Shown piece after piece: positions 1 to 5,308 of a stretch of 5,961 nt of DNA; positions within the stretch are counted from its first letter, which is position 1; each line of letters begins with the position of its first letter. The stretch comes from Pseudomonadota bacterium (lineage in GTDB: Bacteria; Pseudomonadota; Gammaproteobacteria; Xanthomonadales; Xanthomonadaceae). The stretch is from assembly GCA_023423235.1 (NCBI GenBank), contig JAFAFY010000137.1, positions 1-5,961 on the forward strand, read 5' to 3'. The notes below the pieces were generated by a model. The model did no database searches and was not told the origin of the DNA. It saw only the letters and a program-made list of their open reading frames with translations. A program made the translations under genes and the position numbers.

Positions 1-1
1 C

Positions 2-418
2 TACTGGCAGGCCGACGCACGCACCCGCAGCGAGCTGGAGACGCGGCTACGGGCGATCGAGCAGGCGACCGCCGCAACCGATGCCGCCAGCGCGGCAGCA
101 CCTGCGCCGGGCTTCGGCACCGCGGCACCCACCGTTGCGCCAGCCTCCGCCACAAGCCCTCTGGCGGCCGAGCCTGACGCCGTGCCCGCAGCAGCCGAGC
201 CGGCTGCCGAACCAATCGCGGAGCCCGTCGTCGCGCCGCCCCAAGTGCGCGGGCGGGTGATGCGCCAGATCGAACCGCCAACCACGGCACCACCGGGCCT
301 GCGCGTGCCGGCGCTGTGGCTGCTGGCGCTGTGCCTGGTGGCCGGCGCGTGGCAGCAGTCGCGCGGCGGACGCCGTCGCAACCTTTCCTCCTCCCCGGAA
401 CACCCGACACCCCGATGA
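2..418 (+). CDS. C-terminal end of a probable CobN/HmuS-like chelatase-family protein with membrane anchor (5' partial)
   Basis: Only the last 138 residues are in the window; the frame is open from base 2 to a TGA at 416-418. The fragment begins with a charged helix-like stretch (YWQADARTRSELETRLRAIE) resembling the extreme C-terminus of CobN-type chelatase subunits. A low-complexity Ala/Pro/Glu linker follows (about residues 22-82), then a GRVMRQIEPP segment and one hydrophobic helix (about residues 102-117, VPALWLLALCLVAGAW) followed by a basic GGRRR patch. This looks like a C-terminal membrane anchor with a basic, probably cytoplasmic tail. The stop overlaps the start of the next gene (ATGA), so the two are translationally coupled. 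The CobN/HmuS assignment rests mainly on the following ExbB-like and DUF2149 genes, a combination known beside CobN homologues and in Bacteroidetes hmu loci. The tail alone is not diagnostic, and an unrelated Ala/Pro-rich membrane protein remains possible. Confidence 0.6.
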   Translation, partial: YWQADARTRSELETRLRAIEQATAATDAASAAAPAPGFGTAAPTVAPASATSPLAAEPDAVPAAAEPAAEPIAEPVVAPPQVRGRVMRQIEPPTTAPPGLRVPALWLLALCLVAGAWQQSRGGRRRNLSSSPEHPTPR

Positions 419-903
419 ACACCCTCGAAGCCAGTCTCTACGACCTCGCCCACCTGTTCCTGGTGCCGGTGCTGGTGCTGATCCTCGCCGCGCTGGCCTA
501 TGCCTTCTTCGTCCTCGGCGCATTCCTGGTCGAGGCGCTGCAGCGCAGGCTGGGCCGTTACCGCTCGCGCCTGCAGGCCTTCCACGCCCGCAACGGCGGC
601 AGCAGCGACGATCTGGAACTGTGGATCCTCAAGCGCCTGGAATGGCTGCGCGTGACCTCGCGCATCGCGCCGATGCTGGGCCTGGTGGCGACCATGATCC
701 CGATGGGGCCGGCCCTGCTGGCGCTGACCCGCAACGATGCCCAGAGCGTCGGCGAGAACCTGGTGGTCGCGTTCTCGGCGGTGATCCTGGCGCTGATCGC
801 CGCCAGCATCACCTTCCTGGTGCTGATCATCCGCCGGCGCTGGCTGCTGCAGGAACTGCGCGACATCGAGCGCGGCCGCGATGCGGGCGGAGTTGCCGGC
901 TGA
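415..903 (+). CDS. MotA/TolQ/ExbB proton channel family protein (HmuU-like)
   Basis: A 162-residue inner-membrane protein of the TolQ/ExbB type, short for the family. A first helix spans about residues 14-39 and is followed by a basic cytoplasmic stretch (QRRLGRYRSRLQ). Then comes the characteristic second-helix block TSRIAPMLGLVATMIPMGPA (residues 81-100) and a third helix at about 116-139 ending in RRRW. The segment GENLVVAFSAVILAL (113-127) aligns by eye with the ExbB third helix; Glu114 would match ExbB Glu176, while the ExbB Thr181 position is Ala119. The family forms pentameric proton channels that power an outer-membrane or envelope partner. An in-frame ATG at 316 would lengthen the protein, but it lies inside the upstream coding region; the ATG at 415 gives ATGA coupling and a normal membrane N-terminus, so I chose it. 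Translation probably depends on coupling, since no good ribosome site is near. Its likely partner is the next gene. Confidence 0.88.
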   Translation: MNTLEASLYDLAHLFLVPVLVLILAALAYAFFVLGAFLVEALQRRLGRYRSRLQAFHARNGGSSDDLELWILKRLEWLRVTSRIAPMLGLVATMIPMGPALLALTRNDAQSVGENLVVAFSAVILALIAASITFLVLIIRRRWLLQELRDIERGRDAGGVAG

Positions 904-1226
904 TGCGCTTCCTCGAACATGACGAGGCCGACGATCCGATCCTGTCGGTGGTCAACCTGATCGACCTGTTCCTGGTGGTGATCGGCATCCTGATGATCGT
1001 CATCGTGCGCAACCCGCTCAATCCCTTCGCCAGCGAGCGGGTGACGGTGATCGAGAACCCGGGCGAGGCGGACATGCGCATCACCGTTAAGGATGGCGAG
1101 GAACTGACCCGCTACGAGTCCACCGGCGAGATCGGCGAGGGCGGCGGCGTGCGCGCCGGCGTCACCTACCGGTTGCCGGACGGGCGCATGGTGTACGTGC
1201 CCGAGGGCGACAAACCGGCGGAGTGA
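903..1226 (+). CDS. DUF2149 domain-containing protein (HmuV-like, ExbD-like helix)
   Basis: A 107-residue protein with a short acidic cytoplasmic N-terminus, one transmembrane helix (about residues 13-35, containing NLIDLFLVVIGILMIVIV) and a small soluble C-terminal region ending in GVTYRLPDGRMVYVPEG. That C-terminal signature (G...YRL.DG..VYVPE) is typical of DUF2149. The helix resembles the ExbD/TolR helix: Asp21 falls where ExbD has its proton-carrying Asp25 (PFIDVMLVLL compared with NLIDLFLVVI). I infer that it is the ExbD-like partner of the upstream channel protein. It lacks the usual longer ExbD periplasmic domain, and the roughly 70-residue tail would stand in its place. The start ATG overlaps the upstream TGA by one base (TGATG), and a GGAG at 889-892 lies 10 nt before it. 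It is the last gene of the operon; the next gene converges on it. Confidence 0.85.
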   Translation: MRFLEHDEADDPILSVVNLIDLFLVVIGILMIVIVRNPLNPFASERVTVIENPGEADMRITVKDGEELTRYESTGEIGEGGGVRAGVTYRLPDGRMVYVPEGDKPAE

Positions 1227-1259
1227 CTGCCGGTGACCGCCGGCGCCGGGTCGCGTTGT

Positions 1260-1280
1260 CGCATGCCGGCGCGGGATGCG
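1260..1280. terminator. Candidate hairpin between convergent genes
   Basis: The 55-nt gap between the convergent DUF2149 and transporter genes holds an imperfect inverted repeat: CGCAT (1260-1264) pairs with ATGCG (1276-1280), a G/G mismatch follows, then CCG (1266-1268) pairs with CGG (1272-1274) around a GCG loop. It is placed to serve as a shared terminator. No T-run follows on either strand, so this is not a clear intrinsic terminator, and in GC-rich DNA such a stem can occur by chance. Confidence 0.3.
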
Positions 1281-1281
1281 C

Positions 1282-3009
1282 TCAGCGCACCCCGTGCATC
1301 CAGCGCCGCACCAGCGGTGCCAGCACGAAGTAGACCACGCCCGAACCGACGCCGATCCACAGCATCAACTGGAACAGCTCGGCGTACTTCGCCGCGGCCG
1401 CGGCCATGTCCAGCGTCTCGCCTTCCAGCACGTCGATGGCGGTCAGCTTGCCGAACTGCGCGGCCAGCACTTCCGAATACGCGGTCGCCAGCCAGAACGC
1501 GCCCATCATCAGCCCGACCACGCGTGCCACCGACAGCTGCGTCACCGCCGACAGGCCGATCGGCGAGAGGCACATCTCGCCCAGTTCCAGCAGGAAATAG
1601 GCCAGCACCAGCCACCACACGCTGGCCAGCACGCCGCCGCTGGCCGATTGCGCCGCCAGCATCAGCGGCACGAAGGCCAGGCCCGCGAACACCAGGCCGA
1701 TCGCCATCTTCGCCGGCTTGCTGGGGTTGCGCCCGCGCCGGTCCAGCCACGGCCACAGCCACGAGAACACCGGCGCCAGCACCACGATGAAGAACGCGCC
1801 GAGGAAGGTCAGCGAGCCGGCGGTCTGCGGCACCAGCACCACGTCGTGTACCAGCGCCACCGCCAGTCCGACGACCATCGCGATCACCGCGGCGCGGGCC
1901 AGGCCGGTGTTGCCGCGGTCGCTGGCGCGCAGCGCGGTGACCATCAGCACCGGGCTTGCGGCCAGCGCGAAGATCGCCCAGGGGATGCCCGGCGGACCGC
2001 CTGCCGGCGCCAGGCCGAACAGGTCCTTGGTCAGCATGCGGTCGGTGAAGGTGACCCAGGAGCCGTAGGTCTGCTCGTACAGGGTGAAGAACACCAGCAC
2101 GCCGAAGATCAGCAGCACCAGCGCCAGCATCTGCTGGCGTTCGACCCGGCTGCAGTGACGCACCAGGAACCAGACGAACCACACCGCCAGCGCGGCCGCG
2201 ATCAGGTGCATCGCCCCGTGCACGGTCCAGGTGCGCTGGATCAGCTGCCACACGACCAGTGCGCCGGCGGCGCTGCCCAGGTAGATCCACCATTCGCGCG
2301 ACAGCGGGCCGACGCGCTGGCGCAGTTTCTCCGGGTCGTTGGGTTCGGCATGGCCGTAGAGGTACTTCTGGCCCCACAGGAACACGATCAGGCCGGCGAC
2401 CATGCCGATGCCCGCGGCCCCGAAGCCGTACTTCCAGCCGTAGGTCTCGCCGAGGAACGCGCACACCAGGCTGGCGAACAGCGCGCCGACGTTGATGCCG
2501 GCATAGAACAGGGTGAAGCCCGAATCGCGGCGCGGGTCGTCAGGCGCATAGAGCTTGCCGACGATGGTCGAGATGTTGGGCTTGAGGAAACCCACGCCCA
2601 TGATGATCAGCGCCAGCGACAGGTAGAACACCTGCAGCGCGGCCTCGTCGCGCACCACCACGCCATCGACGATGCGCGCCTGTTCGCCTTCGAAGGCCAT
2701 GCCCAGGTGGCCCAGCACCAGCAGCACGCCACCCAGTACCACCGCCTTGCGCATGCCCAGGTAGCGGTCGGCCAGCAGCCCGCCGATCACCGGCACCGCG
2801 TACACCAGGCCGCCATAGGCGCCGAGCAGGTCGTAGCCGGCGTCGTCGCCGAACAGGTGGTATTTCAGGATGTAGAGCAGCAGCAGGGCCTTCATCCCGT
2901 AGAACGAGAAGCGCTCCCACATCTCGGTGAAGAAGCAGACGAACACACCCTTGGGGTGGCCAAGGAAATCGGTGCCGGCGCCATTGCCGGCGGAAAGGGC
3001 TGCGGCCAA
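1282..3009 (-). CDS. POT/PTR family proton-coupled oligopeptide transporter (peptide MFS transporter)
   Basis: A 575-residue polytopic inner-membrane protein that should import di- and tripeptides with protons. POT signatures are clear: the ExxERF motif TEMWERFSFYG (Glu29, Glu32, Arg33), the PTR2 motif IGGLLADRYLG (residues 75-85) in the loop after helix 2, GVGFLKPNISTIVGKLY (138-154) with Lys143 at the usual substrate/proton-site lysine, and the second PTR2 motif FTLFYAGINVGAL (165-177). In the C-terminal half, ELGEMCLSPIG carries Glu475, probably the conserved helix-10 glutamate. The length is somewhat above the roughly 500 residues of E. coli DtpA-type members, with hydrophobic segments throughout. 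The start is most likely TTG at 3009-3007, because no ATG or GTG occurs in frame for at least 80 nt upstream, and GGAG (complement of 3018-3021) lies 8 nt before it. It is divergent from the S9 peptidase gene, which could supply its substrates. Substrate preference cannot be read from the sequence. Confidence 0.96.
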   Translation of the reverse strand: MAAALSAGNGAGTDFLGHPKGVFVCFFTEMWERFSFYGMKALLLLYILKYHLFGDDAGYDLLGAYGGLVYAVPVIGGLLADRYLGMRKAVVLGGVLLVLGHLGMAFEGEQARIVDGVVVRDEAALQVFYLSLALIIMGVGFLKPNISTIVGKLYAPDDPRRDSGFTLFYAGINVGALFASLVCAFLGETYGWKYGFGAAGIGMVAGLIVFLWGQKYLYGHAEPNDPEKLRQRVGPLSREWWIYLGSAAGALVVWQLIQRTWTVHGAMHLIAAALAVWFVWFLVRHCSRVERQQMLALVLLIFGVLVFFTLYEQTYGSWVTFTDRMLTKDLFGLAPAGGPPGIPWAIFALAASPVLMVTALRASDRGNTGLARAAVIAMVVGLAVALVHDVVLVPQTAGSLTFLGAFFIVVLAPVFSWLWPWLDRRGRNPSKPAKMAIGLVFAGLAFVPLMLAAQSASGGVLASVWWLVLAYFLLELGEMCLSPIGLSAVTQLSVARVVGLMMGAFWLATAYSEVLAAQFGKLTAIDVLEGETLDMAAAAAKYAELFQLMLWIGVGSGVVYFVLAPLVRRWMHGVR

Positions 3010-3017
3010 GGGCGGTG

Positions 3018-3021
3018 CTCC
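3018..3021 (-). promoter_or_regulatory. Ribosome binding site supporting a TTG start for the peptide transporter
   Basis: The minus strand reads GGAG here, 8 nt before the TTG at 3009-3007. The upstream in-frame codons contain no ATG or GTG over the neighbouring 80 nt, so this site decides the start. The resulting N-terminus places the ExxERF motif at residue 29, as expected in the family. Confidence 0.55.
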
Positions 3022-3049
3022 GGCGGGATCAGGCGAGATCGAAGGCGCG

Positions 3050-3078
3050 AGTATAGGCGCCTGGCCGGGCAGTGAAAG
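3050..3078 (-). promoter_or_regulatory. Candidate sigma-70 promoter of the peptide transporter gene
   Basis: On the minus strand, TATACT (complement of 3050-3055) matches the -10 consensus at 5 of 6 bases and stands out in GC-rich surroundings. At a 17-nt spacing the -35 position (complement of 3073-3078) reads CTTTCA, only 3 of 6 against TTGACA. Transcription would begin near 3043, giving a leader of roughly 35 nt to the TTG start. The -10 is good and the -35 weak, so an activator may be needed. This is a prediction from sequence only. Confidence 0.4.
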
Positions 3079-3132
3079 GTACTTGTGGCAACCGGACCTG
3101 GCGCACGCACGCCGGCGGCGTAGCGCGCTAGT

Positions 3133-3157
3133 ATCCGGGGCGCCGTGGCATCCGGGG
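3133..3157. repeat. Pair of 8-bp direct repeats ATCCGGGG
   Basis: ATCCGGGG occurs at 3133-3140 and again at 3150-3157, start to start 17 bp. They lie between the palindrome at 3121-3130 and the first leader hairpin. The spacing is under two helical turns. They could be paired protein-binding half-sites or chance repeats in GC-rich DNA. Confidence 0.35.
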
Positions 3158-3188
3158 AATGCCCGCCGGGCATTGGGACGCGGCGTCC
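3158..3188 (+). promoter_or_regulatory. Two adjacent stem-loops in the leader of the S9 peptidase gene
   Basis: The first is a perfect 7-bp stem, AATGCCC (3158-3164) with GGGCATT (3168-3174), around a 3-nt loop GCC. One base later is GGACGCGGCGTCC (3176-3188), a 13-nt inverted repeat that in RNA gives a 5-bp stem with a CGG loop. They end 9 nt before the ribosome site of the peptidase gene. They may stabilise the mRNA, form an operator, or attenuate transcription. No T-run follows, so neither is a clear terminator. Confidence 0.45.
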
Positions 3189-3209
3189 AGCACTTCCAAG
3201 GGGGAATAC

Positions 3210-5177
3210 ATGATCCGCAACGGACTGCAGTGGCTGTCCCTGGTCGTCATCCTGTGCGTGGGCCTGCAGGCGCGGGCCCAGGTCGATCTGGCGCCGTATG
3301 TCGAGCAGGACGATATCCAGGACATCCGCATCTCGCCCACCGGCGCCTACCTGGCGGTGACCCTGCCGCAGCAGGACCGTTCTGCGATCGGAATCATCAA
3401 CCGGATCGACCGCCAGATCGTCAGCAGCTTCCAGTTGCCGAAGAACACCCACATCGCGGACTTCTGGTGGGCCAATGACGAGCGCCTGGTGTTCGGGTTG
3501 GCCGAGCGCCTGGGCATGCGCGATTTCCCCACGCCCACCGGCGAGCTGTACGCGATGAACGTCAACGGTGGCCGCGCCCAGCTGCTGGTCGGCTGGCGCG
3601 TGCAGAATTCCGGCACCGGCACCAACATCCGCACCGGCCCGCGCGAGGAGTTCGTCTTCGCCTGGCCGATCGACCTGTTGCCCGACGATCCGCGGCACAT
3701 CCTGGTTGCGGTGTCGCCGTTCACCGGCGACCCCTACACCCGCGTCGACCGCATGGAGATCTACACCGGGCGACGCACCACCATCGCCACCGTGCCGGTC
3801 ACCCGCGCCAGCTTCACCACCGACGCCTCGGGCGAGGTGCGTTTCGCGGTGGGCGCACGCGGCGACAATTTCAGCCAGCTGTTCTATCGCGCGGGCCGGG
3901 GCAGCGAGTGGCAGTTGCTCAATCATGAGCAGCAGTCCGGACGCGTGGAGTCGCCGCTGGGTTTCGCCGACGACGGCACCACCGCCTACCTGCGGATCAG
4001 CCAGGCCTCGGGACCCGATGCCATCGTCGCCCTGGATGTCGCCAGCGGCGCGCGCCGCGAAGTGTTGCGCGACGACACCGTCGATCCGGAGGTGATCTTC
4101 CGCCCCGGCACCGGTGTTCCGGTCGGTGCCCTGTATCCCGGCGCTGCGCCGCGGATGGCGTTCTTCGACGAGACCTCGGCCGATGCCCGCCTGTTCCGCA
4201 TGCTGGAAGCGGCGTTCCCCGGACAGACCGTGAAGGTCGCGTCTGCCACCCGCGACGGCGGCAACAAGCTGCTGCTGACCACCAGCGACGTCGACCCCGG
4301 CAGCTTCTACACCTTCGACATGGCCCGCAAGAACGCGGATTTCCTGCTCGGGCGCCGCGCCAAGGTCGATCCCGAGGCGATGTCCGGCATGCAGCCCATC
4401 ACCGTGCCCACGCGCGACGGCCTGGAACTGCACGGCTTCCTCGCGCGTCCGGCGTCGGCCCCTGCCGGGCAACCGTTGCCGCTGGTGGTGCTGCCGCACG
4501 GCGGGCCGTTCGGCATCCGCGACGAATGGGCCTTCGACGACGACACACAGTTGCTGACCCAGGCCGGCTATGCGGTATTGCGGGTGAACTTCCGCGGCTC
4601 TGGCGGCTACGGGCGCAGGTTCCGCCAGATCGGCGCGCGGCAGTGGGGCGGCACCATGCAGGACGACCTGACCGACGCCACCCGCTGGGCGGTCGCGCAG
4701 GGGCATGCCGATCCGCAGCGCATCTGCATCTACGGCGGCAGCTACGGCGCCTACGCCGCGTTGATGGGCGTGGCCCGCGAGCCGGACCTGTACCGCTGCG
4801 CGGTCGGCTACGTGGGCGTGTACGACCTGCCGATGATGCGCAACGAGGACCGCCGCGGCAGCACCTGGCGCCGGACCTGGGTGGACGAGTGGGTGGGCAC
4901 GGACATGCAGCGCCTGGCCGAGACATCGCCGACCCGGTTGGCCGGTCAGATCCGCGCGCCGGTGCTGCTGGTGGCAGGCGGCGAGGACGAGATCGCGCCG
5001 GTTGAACACACCCGGCGCATGGAGCGTGCCCTGCGTAGCGCCGGCGTGCCGGTGGAGACGCTGTACGTGGACAAGGAAGGCCATGGCTTCTACAAACCGG
5101 AGAACCGGCGCGCCTACTACACGCGGTTGCTGGCCTTCCTGTCGACGCACCTGGGGGGTGCAACCGCGGTGGAGTGA
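3210..5177 (+). CDS. Secreted S9 family (prolyl oligopeptidase superfamily) serine peptidase
   Basis: A 655-residue serine peptidase, probably cutting short peptides in the periplasm. Residues 1-23 form a signal peptide (basic MIRNG start, hydrophobic core, ARA before the likely cut at 23/24). Residues of about 24-395 form the N-terminal beta-propeller-like domain of S9 enzymes, which admits only small substrates. From about 400 to 650 lies the alpha/beta-hydrolase domain: LPHGGPFG (oxyanion region, His430-Gly431-Gly432-Pro433), RVNFRGSGGYGRRF, the nucleophile elbow IYGGSYGAY with Ser511, GGEDEIAP with Asp593, and KEGHGFY with His625. The catalytic triad is therefore complete. Length and layout fit the S9B/S9C (dipeptidyl- or acylaminoacyl-peptidase) groups, and the exact specificity cannot be read. 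An in-frame ATG at 3159 was rejected because it lies in a leader hairpin and would put 17 residues before the signal peptide; ATG 3210 has AAGGGGGA just upstream. A paralogue follows 131 nt downstream. Confidence 0.95.
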   Translation: MIRNGLQWLSLVVILCVGLQARAQVDLAPYVEQDDIQDIRISPTGAYLAVTLPQQDRSAIGIINRIDRQIVSSFQLPKNTHIADFWWANDERLVFGLAERLGMRDFPTPTGELYAMNVNGGRAQLLVGWRVQNSGTGTNIRTGPREEFVFAWPIDLLPDDPRHILVAVSPFTGDPYTRVDRMEIYTGRRTTIATVPVTRASFTTDASGEVRFAVGARGDNFSQLFYRAGRGSEWQLLNHEQQSGRVESPLGFADDGTTAYLRISQASGPDAIVALDVASGARREVLRDDTVDPEVIFRPGTGVPVGALYPGAAPRMAFFDETSADARLFRMLEAAFPGQTVKVASATRDGGNKLLLTTSDVDPGSFYTFDMARKNADFLLGRRAKVDPEAMSGMQPITVPTRDGLELHGFLARPASAPAGQPLPLVVLPHGGPFGIRDEWAFDDDTQLLTQAGYAVLRVNFRGSGGYGRRFRQIGARQWGGTMQDDLTDATRWAVAQGHADPQRICIYGGSYGAYAALMGVAREPDLYRCAVGYVGVYDLPMMRNEDRRGSTWRRTWVDEWVGTDMQRLAETSPTRLAGQIRAPVLLVAGGEDEIAPVEHTRRMERALRSAGVPVETLYVDKEGHGFYKPENRRAYYTRLLAFLSTHLGGATAVE

Positions 5178-5308
5178 CATCAGCGCCGCGTTGGCAGCGT
5201 GGCGCCGGTGGAGTACGGAATACCGGAGGCCTGCAACTGCGCTGGAGCGGAGCAGGCTGCCTGCCAGCCGCAGGATCACCGATATCGGCAAATGCCCGGG
5301 GGAGACGC
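5178..5308 (+). other. Spacer between tandem S9 genes, with palindrome and small inverted repeats
   Basis: These 131 nt carry no gene. TTGGCA at 5191-5196 matches the -35 consensus at 5 of 6, but the base run 17 nt further (TACGGA, 5214-5219) is a poor -10, so a separate promoter is only possible. GCCTGC (5229-5234) and GCAGGC (5252-5257) form an inverted repeat, and GGCTG (5255-5259) with CAGCC (5265-5269) a 5-bp hairpin; the two are mutually exclusive. CCGATATCGG (5279-5288) is a perfect 10-nt palindrome ending 20 nt before the next start. GGGGGAG (5298-5304) is the ribosome site of the next gene. No strong terminator for the first peptidase is evident, so read-through is likely. Confidence 0.45.

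Larger units (their letters stand above)
3010..3209. other. Divergent intergenic region between peptide transporter and S9 peptidase
   Basis: These 200 nt separate two divergent genes. The left third holds the transporter promoter and ribosome site. The middle holds a perfect 10-nt palindrome TAGCGCGCTA (3121-3130), followed by TAGTAT (3129-3134), a possible but poor -10 on the plus strand with no recognisable -35. Two copies of ATCCGGGG follow, then two stem-loops and the peptidase ribosome site AAGGGGGA (3198-3205), 4 nt before ATG 3210. I see no small gene that convincingly codes here. Shared or divergent control of the two flanking genes is plausible but not shown. Confidence 0.5.

Noticed and set aside
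316..414. A longer N-terminus for the ExbB-like protein starting at ATG 316
   Set aside because: It would overlap the upstream gene by over 100 nt and add an Arg/Ala-rich stretch not expected before the first helix. ATG 415 gives the ATGA overlap and the normal family start.
2..418. The fragment as an independent TonB-like protein, because of the Ala/Pro/Glu-rich region next to an ExbB-like gene
   Set aside because: TonB has its membrane anchor at the N-terminus, followed by a Pro-rich region and a C-terminal receptor-binding domain. Here the hydrophobic helix is at the C-terminus after the Pro-rich region and no TonB C-terminal domain follows.
1..585. A 194-codon minus-strand open frame over the first operon genes
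   Set aside because: It is low in complexity and overlaps two plus-strand genes that show translational coupling and membrane-protein features.
621..1226. A 201-codon frame that would extend the DUF2149 protein upstream
   Set aside because: The extra 94 residues are Asp/Ala/Arg/Pro-rich shadow sequence within the ExbB-like gene. The DUF2149 protein starts at ATG 903, with a normal short N-terminus before its helix.
1276..3075. A 599-codon open frame on the plus strand, antisense to the transporter
   Set aside because: The translation is His/Gln/Arg-rich low-complexity sequence with no family features. The minus strand encodes an unmistakable POT transporter over the same span.
3159..3209. 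A 17-residue N-terminal extension of the S9 peptidase from ATG 3159
   Set aside because: This ATG lies inside a leader stem, has no suitable ribosome site, and would bury the signal peptide behind a polar segment. ATG 3210 follows AAGGGGGA directly.
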